NCBI GenBank assembly: GCA_002507205.1
Contig: DAZF01000021.1
Span: 43,873-55,009 of the forward strand
Source: Methanolobus sp. UBA32
GTDB taxonomy: Archaea > Halobacteriota > Methanosarcinia > Methanosarcinales > Methanosarcinaceae
Direction: 5' to 3'
Length of the DNA stretch: 11,137 nucleotides
Position numbers and translations under genes: made by a program. Numbering within the stretch: position 1 is the first letter of the stretch; each line of letters opens with the position of its first letter. Positions 1 to 7,088 of the stretch are shown one piece after another. The notes below the pieces were generated by a model. The model searched no databases, was not told where the DNA came from, and saw nothing but the letters and a program-made list of their open reading frames with translations.

Positions 1-834
1 GTCTCCGTGTATGGATATCATGGAAGCTATGGACCGTTCTGAGATTCCATAGCATGTCTGGTAAGCATAAACCTGCTCACCTTCTGCATCCTCATAGGTA
101 ATATCAAACGTTTTCGCAAAATTATCACCAAGGTGGTGAGCCGTACCTACCTGCAGAGTCTTACCATCCGGCATGAGGGCATCAGTAGCTATTGTATAAT
201 CCGCACCAGGGAACTTATCCCAATCCGGCCTCTTGGACGCAAGTACAGGAACAGCAAGCTGCCTGTAGAACTCTGTGTAAAGCCTTATGGCCTCATCAAC
301 CTGCGATGCCGCATCTTCCCAGGTAGCATGAACGGTATGTGCTTCCTTAAAAGATGTAATCTCACGTAGCCTGATAAGAGGACGTGTGTGTTTTGTCTCA
401 TACCTGAATGTATTGACGATCTGGTAGAGCTTAAGAGGCATATCTGCGTGAGACCTGATCCACAACTTATACATTGGATAGATTGCAGTCTCACTCGTAG
501 GCCGGAGTGCCAGTTTAACATCCAGCGGGGAGGTACCTCCATGAGTCACCCAATAAACCTCTTCTTCAAAACCCTTTATGTGTTCTGCCTCTTTCATGAA
601 CTCATTTTCAGGGATAAGAAGTGGGAATAAGGTTTCCTGATGATCTTTATCAAGCAATCTACGAATGATATCATAAACATTTCTTCTGATGCTAAAACCA
701 AATGGGAACCACACATATAGCCCTTTGACAGGATAACGTACGTCCATGATCTCACCCTTCAGGAGCAGGTCATTATACCATTCACTGAAATTATCTTTTG
801 AAGGAAGCGCAGCCTCTTTTTCTTGCTCTGCCAT
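1..834 (-). CDS. proS: Prolyl-tRNA synthetase, archaeal type (N-terminal part, cut by window edge)
   Basis: Class II aminoacyl-tRNA synthetase that charges tRNA-Pro with proline in the cytoplasm. The frame is open from ATG at 834 to base 1, giving 278 residues; the family is usually about 480, so the C-terminal part (rest of the catalytic core, anticodon-binding domain) lies outside. Visible landmarks are the N-terminal '[10 protein letters not shown]' opening, the motif 1 region around residues 50-75 ([12 protein letters not shown] then LFPLLIPE), the proline-pocket segment LRPTSET at about 110-115, and motif 2 (TFRYE at 142-146 followed by [13 protein letters not shown]). No bacterial-type INS editing domain sits between motifs 2 and 3 in the visible part; the sequence runs as in the archaeal/eukaryotic subtype. 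The start is supported by AGGTGA six bases upstream. It stands alone behind its own promoter, 144 bases downstream of the peroxiredoxin gene on the same strand. Identity is very secure. Confidence 0.97.
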   Translation of the reverse strand, partial: MAEQEKEAALPSKDNFSEWYNDLLLKGEIMDVRYPVKGLYVWFPFGFSIRRNVYDIIRRLLDKDHQETLFPLLIPENEFMKEAEHIKGFEEEVYWVTHGGTSPLDVKLALRPTSETAIYPMYKLWIRSHADMPLKLYQIVNTFRYETKHTRPLIRLREITSFKEAHTVHATWEDAASQVDEAIRLYTEFYRQLAVPVLASKRPDWDKFPGADYTIATDALMPDGKTLQVGTAHHLGDNFAKTFDITYEDAEGEQVYAYQTCYGISERSIASMISIHGD

Positions 835-866
835 TTATTCACCTGTTTAAATTTGATTTTGGCTAC

Positions 867-890
867 ATTAATAAGTACATTGCTTATAGG
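867..890 (-). promoter_or_regulatory. Candidate TATA region for proS
   Basis: Read on the minus strand, this stretch contains two archaeal TATA-like elements, CTATAAGC (883-890) and CTTATTAAT (867-876). They would place transcription starts about 26 or 13 bases before the proS ATG, both compatible with the AGGTGA site. I cannot tell which one is used. Confidence 0.4.
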
Positions 891-942
891 CATTTCCTTT
901 CATTGCCCGTGGTTTTAAGACGTGAGGACATAAAGGAGAACA

Positions 943-962
943 AAATAAGAAATTAAAAAAAG
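943..962 (-). terminator. U-tract terminator after the peroxiredoxin gene
   Basis: On the minus strand the sequence 17 bases past the peroxiredoxin stop reads TCTTTTTTTAATTTCTTATT, a T-rich run of the kind archaeal RNA polymerase uses for intrinsic termination. There is no strong hairpin in front of it. Confidence 0.45.
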
Positions 963-978
963 AGAAGGCATACACCGA

Positions 979-1701
979 CTATTGAGTATCTTTTTTTATA
1001 CAGAGGAACCAGTCAAAGCATTTAAGGTCCTTATCCGGACCATCCAATCTTTCTTTCACACCTGTCCATGTTACAGGACATGGAAGAATAACATCGTCCC
1101 CCGGTGACCAGCCTTCAGGAGTTGAAACATCCTCACTATCAGACTTCTGTATGGCCATTAGAAGCCTCTTTACCTCATCCATGCTCCTGCCATTTGAGAA
1201 CGGATAGTAGAGAATGGCCCTGATCTTCCCCATAGGATCAATTATGAAAACAGCGCGAATCGTTTCTGTGGTGAACTGCCTGATAGGGAGAACTCCCCCC
1301 GACCTTTCAAACTTTTCAAGGATTGACTCCGGCGTATAATGAGCATTGGGATGGATCATACCATATTTACGTGCAACTTCCATACTCAAGTCCTCTATCA
1401 CAGGAAACATCACATCTATGTTTTTAAAACCCTTGTACTCGACCCTGTCCCTGATAGTTTCAAGCCATGCTAAATGAGAATAGATGCTGTCAACAGAAAG
1501 GCCAATAAGTTCAGTATTAAGCTTTTTTAACTCTTCCTGCATGGTGGCACATTTTATGAATTCTGTAGTACAGACAGGAGTAAAGTCGGAAGGGTGGCTG
1601 AAAAAGATGACCCATTTTCCTTTGTAATCTTCCGGGAAATTTACCATCCCTTGAGTAGTCCTGGCTTTAAAAGCAGGTGCATCATCACCTATCAACGGCA
1701 T
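979..1701 (-). CDS. Peroxiredoxin (AhpC/TSA family, archaeal Prx6-like)
   Basis: Thiol peroxidase that reduces hydrogen peroxide and organic peroxides in the cytoplasm. Counting from ATG at 1701 (240 residues), the peroxidatic cysteine is Cys44 in HPSDFTPVCTTEF, with the P-x3-T-x2-C active-site pattern. The C-terminal LKCFDWFLC carries Cys228 and Cys234, the cysteine pair typical of archaeal Prx6-type enzymes that act as two-cysteine peroxidases; Cys208 is a further one. The frame is open upstream to a GTG at 1749 (+16 residues), but that codon has no ribosome binding site. The ATG at 1701 has GAAGGG six bases ahead and gives the family-like N-terminus MPLIGD, so I prefer it. Between GMIHP and VFIIDP there are about 23 more residues than I remember for relatives such as Aeropyrum thioredoxin peroxidase. 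It is a single-gene unit, flanked by a terminator upstream and a U-tract downstream. Confidence 0.92.
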   Translation of the reverse strand: MPLIGDDAPAFKARTTQGMVNFPEDYKGKWVIFFSHPSDFTPVCTTEFIKCATMQEELKKLNTELIGLSVDSIYSHLAWLETIRDRVEYKGFKNIDVMFPVIEDLSMEVARKYGMIHPNAHYTPESILEKFERSGGVLPIRQFTTETIRAVFIIDPMGKIRAILYYPFSNGRSMDEVKRLLMAIQKSDSEDVSTPEGWSPGDDVILPCPVTWTGVKERLDGPDKDLKCFDWFLCIKKDTQ

Positions 1702-1750
1702 GCTTTGCCCTTCATACGATCCTTCTTCCAGATAACTCCCTCCTGACACA

Positions 1751-1760
1751 TAATATATCT
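1751..1760 (-). promoter_or_regulatory. Candidate TATA box of the peroxiredoxin gene
   Basis: AGATATATTA on the minus strand. A start about 25 bases downstream (near 1730) leaves a leader of roughly 30 bases before the ATG at 1701 and would exclude the GTG at 1749. A second candidate, AGTATTTATT at 1781-1790, would start near 1759 and allow either start codon. Confidence 0.4.
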
Positions 1761-1805
1761 ATGATAGTACAATTTAAGCAAATAAATACTTTAGGTATAT
1801 CTAAT

Positions 1806-1837
1806 AAAAAAAGAGCAGGAATGAAAAAATCATTCCT
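1806..1837 (-). terminator. Hairpin-plus-U-run terminator of the sepF-ZPR1 unit
   Basis: A perfect 8-base inverted repeat (AGGAATGA at 1817-1824, TCATTCCT at 1830-1837) with a 5-base loop is followed on the minus strand by GCTC and seven T residues (1806-1812). The stem includes the TGA stop codon of the ZPR1 gene (1830-1832). It closes the transcript just before the peroxiredoxin promoter. Confidence 0.8.
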
Positions 1838-2468
1838 TTAGTTGATGCTCAGAGTCACTTGCATCAAGTTCCATCTCTGAAGAATTCACATCAAAGACAA
1901 TCATTCCAGTCTTTAGATGCTCTAACTCTTCTGAAGAAAGTACACGGGACTTGGCCTTGTCAGAAATAATAGCACTATTGCCGAAAGGATCCTCTATAAT
2001 AACAGTAAGGGACCTTTTACCTTCAATTGCCTCTTCCAGAGATTTTTGAATCTCAAGCCCTTTGGAATGTTTCTCTTCATCATCCACTGACCATTTGGTC
2101 GCAGTGACGACTACTTTGTATATCCTGTCAAGAACACCTTCAATGTTGGTAATATAGAAATCAGATATCGAACCGGGCTCTACATCAATACCAAGTTCAG
2201 GTATCCTGATGGTACCGGAAGTGGAGCGCACGACCCTGCTGTTAAGGTCCTCAAGACCTTCTACCTTCAACTCATACCTCATTGGCTCTTTCTGGGAGAG
2301 AATAATTGTATCAGCGAACCTGAAGCTGCATTTACACAATGCAGTAATATACATCACTTCGCCAAAAAAAGGGATCTCATCACCCTGCCATTTGATCACC
2401 AGATCTTCATGGCAAAGCGGGCATGACGTTCTCGTTTCAAAACTGTGGCAAGAGTCTCTATCTATCAA
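1830..2468 (-). CDS. ZPR1-type zinc finger protein
   Basis: Archaeal relative of the eukaryotic ZPR1 zinc-finger protein, 212 residues with a single finger and one domain. In eukaryotes ZPR1 binds translation factor eEF1A and acts as its folding chaperone; the archaeal role is less well established, so an EF-1A link is inference. The finger is visible near the N-terminus: CPLC (Cys16, Cys19), then IPFFGEVMYITALC with Cys45 and Cys47. The IPFFGEV segment is the hallmark of the family. Residues 65-200 form the mixed alpha/beta domain, with LKVEGLEDLNSRVVRSTSGTI as in other members. The start is TTG at 2468: no ATG lies upstream of the zinc finger, and GGTGG stands seven bases ahead. The TTG overlaps the TGA stop of sepF (TTGA), so translation is probably coupled. 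The acidic tail (about 195-212) is unremarkable. Confidence 0.88.
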   Translation of the reverse strand: MIDRDSCHSFETRTSCPLCHEDLVIKWQGDEIPFFGEVMYITALCKCSFRFADTIILSQKEPMRYELKVEGLEDLNSRVVRSTSGTIRIPELGIDVEPGSISDFYITNIEGVLDRIYKVVVTATKWSVDDEEKHSKGLEIQKSLEEAIEGKRSLTVIIEDPFGNSAIISDKAKSRVLSSEELEHLKTGMIVFDVNSSEMELDASDSEHQLKE

Positions 2469-2845
2469 TATCTGCCACCAGTGATCTTTGACCTGTCGAT
2501 CTTGATACCCATAGGCGTTACCAGGACCTGGTCTTCTTTGATACCGGCGATGTCGCCATGAACATCCATTACGACCTCTTTGAGGTCCTTCAAAGCACGA
2601 TCAAGCAACAACTTGTCCACTTTGATGTTGGATATATCGATCATTACGATATTACCGTCATATATCTCTTTTTTGAGTGAGGTCAGCTCATTGAGGTTTG
2701 TGAGCTCTGCAACACGAATATATGTTTCTGCAGGTTCATCATCCATTACCTCTTCATACTTAGTGAGGTCAAGTTCTGTATATTCATCCTCAGTGGTTGA
2801 GCTTTTGCTGCTGCTACCAAATAATTTGTTCACGATATTTGCCAT
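2465..2845 (-). CDS. sepF: Archaeal cell-division protein SepF
   Basis: SepF anchors the FtsZ ring to the membrane; in archaea that use FtsZ it is the main known anchor (shown in Haloferax and Methanobrevibacter). The 126-residue protein has the expected three parts: a short amphipathic N-terminal helix (MANIVNKLFG, residues 1-10) for membrane binding, a Ser/Thr- and acid-rich linker (11-40), and a compact alpha/beta core (41-126) containing YIRVAEL, NIVMIDISNIK and the conserved DVHGDIAGIKEDQVLVTP segment. Length and layout match archaeal SepF. ATG at 2845 is preceded by GAGGG six bases upstream. Its stop overlaps the TTG start of the ZPR1 gene, so the two are one transcription unit. No ftsZ is present in the window. 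Confidence 0.9.
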   Translation of the reverse strand: MANIVNKLFGSSSKSSTTEDEYTELDLTKYEEVMDDEPAETYIRVAELTNLNELTSLKKEIYDGNIVMIDISNIKVDKLLLDRALKDLKEVVMDVHGDIAGIKEDQVLVTPMGIKIDRSKITGGRY

Positions 2846-2939
2846 AATTCGCCCTCATGTATTCAAAAACTTTGTTATATTAATAATACCACTACTACTT
2901 AAAATGTTACCGGACTGTTAATATGAACTGTTGCTGCTA

Positions 2940-2950
2940 TTTATATTTAA
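2940..2950 (-). promoter_or_regulatory. Candidate TATA box of the sepF-ZPR1 unit
   Basis: The minus strand reads TTTAAATATAA here, close to the archaeal TATA consensus. It would start transcription near 2918 and give a leader of about 70 bases. A second AT-rich element (TTAATATAA, 2875-2883) would start inside the ribosome binding site and is therefore less likely. Confidence 0.45.
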
Positions 2951-2975
2951 ACTCATCCTATTTTAATGATTTCTT

Positions 2976-3458
2976 TCAAATGTCAAAGTTCCAGAGCTTG
3001 TCCCCTACGTAATGGATAGATCTTACAGCTTTGCCTTTGTTTCCCTTCATTTCTGCCCCTGGCATCAAAGCTGTCCCAATGGCCAGTGGTTTGCTGTGAG
3101 CTTCTTCGATTATGATAACAGGGTCATTCTCCCGTATATCAGGATCAGCATCAACAATTCCCGGACACATGATATCAGCACCGTTGACAACAAAACGAAC
3201 AGCACCGGAATCAACCGTTACTACATTCTTCAGCAGGCCCAGCTTCAGGACACCTTTTACAGTAGGGAAGTAAAAGCCATTTATCTGGAATAGCAGTGGT
3301 TCCCCGTCAACAAGTATGAGAGACATATCATCTATGTTTGCCGTTTCAAACTTGCTGCTTTCAAGCTTCTTTACCGCTTCACCAAAAATAGAAGTGATAT
3401 CACTTAATAGCTGGTTCTTTGCTGATTTTCTTAGCTGGACCCTGGATTTTATTTTCAA
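2976..3458 (-). CDS. PUA-domain RNA-binding protein, MCT-1-like
   Basis: 160-residue protein with an N-terminal pre-PUA region (about 1-75) and a C-terminal PUA domain (about 76-155). The PUA part is recognisable from VTVDSGAVRFVVNGADIMCPGIVDADPDIRENDPV (in pieces: VDSGAVRFV near 82-90, MCPGIV near 96-101), the later PLAIGTALMPGAEM, GKAV and the terminal VGDKLW. This order matches the archaeal family related to eukaryotic MCT-1, which binds the small ribosomal subunit together with DENR. A translation or rRNA-related role is inference; the catalytic domain of a tRNA or rRNA modifying enzyme is absent. The start is TTG at 3458, supported by AGGTGA four bases upstream; no better ATG gives the full pre-PUA region. 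It lies 138 bases past valS on the same strand and 130 bases before sepF. I see no convincing terminator between it and sepF, so read-through is possible. Confidence 0.85.
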   Translation of the reverse strand: MKIKSRVQLRKSAKNQLLSDITSIFGEAVKKLESSKFETANIDDMSLILVDGEPLLFQINGFYFPTVKGVLKLGLLKNVVTVDSGAVRFVVNGADIMCPGIVDADPDIRENDPVIIIEEAHSKPLAIGTALMPGAEMKGNKGKAVRSIHYVGDKLWNFDI

Positions 3459-3542
3459 CTAATCACCTGTCAAACAGATAAATACTACCTGATCGTTATT
3501 ATCCTGCACTGTCATGACAATTACTATTCTAAAATAAGTGGC

Positions 3543-3587
3543 GGATGCTTTTAAAGTTTATGCGGACAGAGCCCGCATAACGCATCC
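3543..3587 (-). terminator. Two-part stem-loop just after valS
   Basis: Outer arms GGATGC (3543-3548) and GCATCC (3582-3587) enclose inner arms TTATGCGG (3558-3565) and CCGCATAA (3573-3580) with a 7-base loop. A 9-base bulge sits on one side of the structure and a single base on the other. It begins 9 bases after the valS stop on the minus strand. It may end or stabilise the valS transcript; the T content after it is only modest (CTTATTTTAG). Confidence 0.5.
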
Positions 3588-3596
3588 TTAAGGACT

Positions 3597-6188
3597 TTAC
3601 CTTACAATGACTACAGGAACTCCGCTGATATCAAGAACATCAACTGACCTTCCTGCAGAGACAACTTCCTTCTCGATCTCAACACATTCAGGGTCAAGTT
3701 CAAGCATATCACCATTGACTTTTACAGTTATCTTTCCTTTTGCAATCTCATCAGCGATCTTCGTGGGATTCTCTTCAAGCAACGCATTGATTATGTCCTT
3801 TGCCTGTCCCCTGAATTTAGGACCTATGACACCCATATTGGGTTTGACATTCACAGGAACATGCTCGAAATCAGGCTCACCTGCAATAACCTCTACAGGA
3901 GAGTTCGTAGCCCCCAGCACATCAGTTATGTCTGCAAGACTTCCATATATCTCGATCTTTTCAAGAGGAGCATTGAGTGCCATACCATGCTCGGACTTGT
4001 ATCTCCTCACATTGCTTGCAACATCCTTTATGAATTCACCTGACTTCTCAATGTCAGCATCTATCATGGACTCGCAAACTTTTGGCCATGACTGAACATG
4101 CACACTGCCATCATCGATACGGGAGAACATTTCCTCTGCAAAGAACGGAGCAAACGGAGCAAGCAACCTGGAAAGAGTATCAATTGCAACATATAATGTG
4201 TACTTTGCAGCTTTCTTCCCAGACTCGTCATCACCATACAGACGTGATTTGACAAGTTCGATGTAATTGTCTGCAAGGACGTCCCATGTGAAACCCCTGA
4301 CAGCTTTGAATGCCTCATCAAACTGATAGGCATCCATTGAGCCGGTAACAGACCTTACAAGAGTGTTCAGGTTGCTGAAAAGCCATCTGTCAACGATCTT
4401 CAGTTCGGATACATCCATATCACAATGTTCGTAATCTTCAAGATGGGACATTGCAAACCGATAGATACTCCACATCTTTGTGAAGAACCTTGATGCAGAA
4501 ACAACATCTTTCCAGCGGAACATCACATCAGACCCTGGTGAACCACCAATGGCCGCCCATTGTCTGAAAGAGTCTGCGCTGTAGTCCTTGATAACCTCTT
4601 CAGGAGCTATGACGTTACCAAGTGATTTGCTCATCTTGTGGCCATCCTCTCCAAGCACCATACCGTTGACCAGAATGGCATCCCATGGTTTCTTACCAGT
4701 TATGGCCATGGAGCGTAATATTGTATAGAATGCCCAGGTCCTGATAATATCATGGCCTTGTGGGCGAAGTTGTGCAGGTAACCTCATTTCGTGGTCAGTA
4801 AGCCATCCTGAAACATGAAGTGCTGTGATAGATGAGTCCATCCATGTGTCGAGAACATCCTCTTCAGCCTCAAATTCCGTGCTGCCACATTTACAGGCTT
4901 CAAGAGGTTGCTGCTGCGTAGGATCAATAGGCATCCATTCTTCCTTTGCAACCATTACCTCGTCACAGTGCTTGCAGTACCATACAGGTATCGGAGTTGC
5001 AAAGAGCCTCTGACGGGATATACACCAGTCCCACTCCATTGTGTTCGTCCAGTTGTCAAGCCTGACCTTCATGTACTCCGGCAGCCACTCGATATCATTT
5101 GATGCTTTTGAAACCTCATCCGTATCTATCTTAATGAACCATTGGCGTTCGGAAAGGATCTCAATAGGGGTGCTGCATCTCCAGCACATACCGACATTCT
5201 GTTCAAGTGGTTTCTGCTCAAAGAGATGACCTTCTTTTTCGAGGTCTTCAATAATGGCTTTCTTACATTCAGGAATGGACATTCCCTTGTACTTGCCGGC
5301 AATATCGGTCATAAGGCCGCTCTTGTCAATGGCCTTTCGCAGTGGAAGACTGTGTTCCATCCACCATCTTACATCCTGCTTGTCACCAAAGGTACAAATC
5401 ATAACCACACCAGTACCAAATTCAGGATCTACATCCTTGTCACCAATGACCTTGACATCATGACCGAAAAGAGGTACCTTGACAGTTGAACCGAGGTGTT
5501 CCTTGTAGCGTTCATCTTCCGGATTGATAGCTACTGCAACACATGCCGCAAGCAATTCCGGTCTGGACGTAGCTATCTGGAGTCCATCAAAATGCAGGTA
5601 ATTGAGCTTGGTCTCCCTGGAATCATACTCCACTTCTGCAAAAGCAATTGCTGTTTCACATCTTGGACACCAGTTTACAGGATGTTCGGACTGGTACAGA
5701 CGGTTCATGTCATACATCTTCCTGAAAGACCTCTGGGTCTTGGAATAGTATTCAGGCTCCATTGTCACAAATTCATTGCTCCAGTCAGTAGAGAAACCAA
5801 GGTTCAGCATCGTGTTCCTCATTTTCTCGATGTTGCCAACAGTGAGTTCACGGCACATGTTCCTGAACTCTTCCCTTGGAACCTCGTTCTTTGTGATACC
5901 ATGTATCTCTTCTACTTTCACTTCAGTCGGAAGACCGTGGCAGTCCCAACCCTGTGGGAACATCACATTATATCCACACATACGCTTGTATCTTGCAACG
6001 AAATCGATGTAACACCAGTTAAGGGAGTTACCAATATGGAAATTGCCCGTAGGATATGGTGGTGGTGTATCAATTATGAACTGGGGCCTGCTTTCATCTT
6101 TCCAGTCAAAATGATACATGGACATATTCCATGAATCACGCCATTTCGGCTCTATAATGTGTGGGTCATATTCTTTTGGAATGGTCAT
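3597..6188 (-). CDS. valS: Valyl-tRNA synthetase, archaeal type
   Basis: Class Ia synthetase that charges tRNA-Val with valine and edits misactivated threonine; cytoplasmic. The complete protein is 863 residues, normal for archaea. The signature HIGN (residues 51-54, in [17 protein letters not shown]) and KMSKS (518-522, [10 protein letters not shown]) mark the Rossmann catalytic domain. The CP1 editing domain lies between them, with TSRPELL at 207-213 and FGTGVVM near 257-263. Four cysteine pairs suggest zinc knuckles: Cys174/177, Cys335/338, Cys405/408 and Cys432/434. DTWMDSS (447-453) is the archaeal ValRS version of the metal-site region. The anticodon-binding helical domain follows from about 590 and a short C-terminal domain ends the protein. 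No bacterial-style C-terminal coiled-coil is evident. ATG at 6188 has GGAG about nine bases upstream. It is transcribed alone, divergent from the stress operon. Confidence 0.97.
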   Translation of the reverse strand: MTIPKEYDPHIIEPKWRDSWNMSMYHFDWKDESRPQFIIDTPPPYPTGNFHIGNSLNWCYIDFVARYKRMCGYNVMFPQGWDCHGLPTEVKVEEIHGITKNEVPREEFRNMCRELTVGNIEKMRNTMLNLGFSTDWSNEFVTMEPEYYSKTQRSFRKMYDMNRLYQSEHPVNWCPRCETAIAFAEVEYDSRETKLNYLHFDGLQIATSRPELLAACVAVAINPEDERYKEHLGSTVKVPLFGHDVKVIGDKDVDPEFGTGVVMICTFGDKQDVRWWMEHSLPLRKAIDKSGLMTDIAGKYKGMSIPECKKAIIEDLEKEGHLFEQKPLEQNVGMCWRCSTPIEILSERQWFIKIDTDEVSKASNDIEWLPEYMKVRLDNWTNTMEWDWCISRQRLFATPIPVWYCKHCDEVMVAKEEWMPIDPTQQQPLEACKCGSTEFEAEEDVLDTWMDSSITALHVSGWLTDHEMRLPAQLRPQGHDIIRTWAFYTILRSMAITGKKPWDAILVNGMVLGEDGHKMSKSLGNVIAPEEVIKDYSADSFRQWAAIGGSPGSDVMFRWKDVVSASRFFTKMWSIYRFAMSHLEDYEHCDMDVSELKIVDRWLFSNLNTLVRSVTGSMDAYQFDEAFKAVRGFTWDVLADNYIELVKSRLYGDDESGKKAAKYTLYVAIDTLSRLLAPFAPFFAEEMFSRIDDGSVHVQSWPKVCESMIDADIEKSGEFIKDVASNVRRYKSEHGMALNAPLEKIEIYGSLADITDVLGATNSPVEVIAGEPDFEHVPVNVKPNMGVIGPKFRGQAKDIINALLEENPTKIADEIAKGKITVKVNGDMLELDPECVEIEKEVVSAGRSVDVLDISGVPVVIVR

Positions 6189-6210
6189 TGTGACTCTCCG
6201 ATAAGTATAA

Positions 6211-6229
6211 TCAATTAATGTCTAATTGA
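6211..6229. repeat. Perfect inverted repeat in the valS leader
   Basis: TCAATTA (6211-6217) and TAATTGA (6223-6229) are exact reverse complements separated by ATGTC. The repeat lies about 20 bases before the valS start, inside the predicted 5' untranslated region. It could be an operator-like protein site or a weak AT-rich hairpin; the sequence does not decide. Confidence 0.5.
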
Positions 6230-6270
6230 ATGTAGTGATTGTGTTTTTTTATCCTAAGTGGTGTAAGATT

Positions 6271-6278
6271 ATTTAAAT
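6271..6278. promoter_or_regulatory. valS: Symmetric TATA box upstream of valS
   Basis: ATTTAAAT is a perfect palindrome and a good TATA element on both strands. On the minus strand it would start valS transcription near 6245, with a leader of about 57 bases. On the plus strand it would start near 6302, about 20 bases ahead of the ATG of the broken small gene at 6322. Confidence 0.45.
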
Positions 6279-6321
6279 TATCTGGTTAGAACCGAAGATA
6301 CTGAAACGTGCAGACAGTATA

Positions 6322-6535
6322 ATGAACATAAAAGAACAGAACCTTCACATATTTTCAAAAAGAGGCATGCCCCTGCACAATAGGAGATCTTGCAGAAAAT
6401 CCCTACTGGACAAAATATCATTGGTGTACGATTGAAAGCAAACATTTCCCTGATGCTTGGGTGATGATGCTGTCTGGAACATATGCCCGGCTATTTGACC
6501 AGATTATGTGCAAAAGGACAAGCCACCTTTTGTGA
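6322..6535 (+). pseudogene. Small gene interrupted by a one-base frameshift (unidentified)
   Basis: From ATG at 6322 one frame reads MNIKEQNLHIFSK; after the run of five A (6357-6361) a second frame continues without stop for about 58 codons to TGA at 6533-6535. Removing one A joins them into a 70-residue protein. The second frame has no usable start of its own upstream of a GTG near the middle, yet looks like real protein: EACPCTIGDLAENPYWTK, then YHWCTIESKHFPDAWVMM and LSGTYARLFDQ. It has four cysteines (two in CPC, two later) and several tryptophans and aromatics. A TATA element lies at 6271-6278, but there is no clear ribosome binding site. I do not recognise the family. It may be a decayed gene, a sequencing error in the A-run, or chance. 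Confidence 0.4.
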
Positions 6536-6641
6536 GGAGAATGTAGTATATGAATATTGCTATTTCCTTTTCTGCGAAATGAAATCATTTTGCTACGGTA
6601 CCTTCGTATTTTGAATAAAAATACCAGGAAACCGAAAACAC

Positions 6642-6652
6642 TTTATATAAAT
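6642..6652 (+). promoter_or_regulatory. TATA box of the DsrE-ferritin-superoxide reductase operon
   Basis: TTTATATAAAT is a near-consensus archaeal TATA box, preceded by the purine-rich CCGAAAACAC that could serve as BRE. Transcription would start near 6672, giving a leader of about 35 bases before the ATG at 6708. The direct repeat TTCAA (6656-6660 and 6664-6668) lies between box and start and could bind a regulator. Confidence 0.65.
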
Positions 6653-6707
6653 CTATTCAATTGTTCAAAGGGAGAAGGCGGAGTAAATTATTATATAAGG
6701 TGATCCC

Positions 6708-7058
6708 ATGACCAAAAAAATAGCTATTTTTGCTTTTAACGGGGAGGAAATGTGTTTCATTCATGCTTTAATGAATACACTTGATTTGAAAGAGAAAGGC
6801 TATGATGTCAAATTGATCATAGAAGGTTCTGCAACACGCCTTGTTAAAGAGGCAGAAGATGAGAAAAGACCCTTTACCAACCTTTATACAAAAGCAAAGG
6901 ATGCAGGATTGATAGACTGCGTATGCAGGGCCTGTGCAGCCAAAATGGAAAGCCTTGAAAGCGCAAAGCAGCAGCATCTACCATTGTGCAATGAAATGTT
7001 TGGACATCCAGGCATGTCACGGTACATAGATGAAGGCTACGAAATTGTCGTATTCTAA
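6708..7058 (+). CDS. DsrE/DsrF-like sulfur-relay family protein
   Basis: 116-residue soluble protein of the DsrE-like fold, whose members often carry persulfide sulfur or act in sulfur transfer. The fold is suggested by the opening beta strand KKIAIFAFNG, the helix after it, the second strand GYDVKLIIEG (31-40), a helix SATRLVKEA, and the late strand YEIVVF. Five cysteines are present: Cys16, a tight cluster at Cys71, Cys73 and Cys76 (DCVCRACAAK), and Cys94. The cluster is typical of a DsrE subfamily common in methanogens and other anaerobes; whether it binds metal or sulfur is not known from sequence. ATG at 6708 follows AAGGTGAT with three-base spacing. It is first in an operon with ferritin (30-base gap) and superoxide reductase, so a role in oxidative stress or iron-sulfur repair is a reasonable inference. 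Confidence 0.82.
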   Translation: MTKKIAIFAFNGEEMCFIHALMNTLDLKEKGYDVKLIIEGSATRLVKEAEDEKRPFTNLYTKAKDAGLIDCVCRACAAKMESLESAKQQHLPLCNEMFGHPGMSRYIDEGYEIVVF

Positions 7059-7088
7059 TTATCTGAGAATTTGCAATGGAGATAAGAA

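Larger units (their letters stand above)
6189..6707. other. Long spacer between divergent valS and the stress operon
   Basis: This 519-base non-coding stretch holds, in order, the valS leader with an inverted repeat (6211-6229), a symmetric TATA element (6271-6278), a probable broken small gene (6322-6535), a ribosome-binding-site-like GAGGAG (6534-6539) leading only into very short frames, and the TATA box and leader of the DsrE gene (6642-6707). I found no tRNA, CRISPR repeat or insertion-sequence end in it. Confidence 0.7.

Noticed and set aside
133..630. Plus- and minus-strand frames of 78-85 codons near the left edge
   Set aside because: They overlap the open frame of prolyl-tRNA synthetase, which runs to the window edge and translates cleanly with class II motifs.
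1702..1749. Sixteen-residue N-terminal extension of the peroxiredoxin from GTG at 1749
   Set aside because: The GTG has no ribosome binding site, and a TATA-like element lies directly upstream. The ATG at 1701 has GAAGGG at good spacing and gives the family-like start MPLIGD.
3510..3519. TGTCATGACA palindrome ahead of the PUA gene
   Set aside because: A single 10-base palindrome is expected by chance at this length, and no second copy is seen in the window.
3543..3587. H/ACA guide RNA
   Set aside because: The structure lacks a two-sided pocket and there is no ACA box at the right distance after the lower stem.
5496..6134. 212-codon open frame on the plus strand
   Set aside because: It lies wholly within valS on the opposite strand, in the region coding for the conserved HIGN and editing-domain segments; its translation resembles no protein family.
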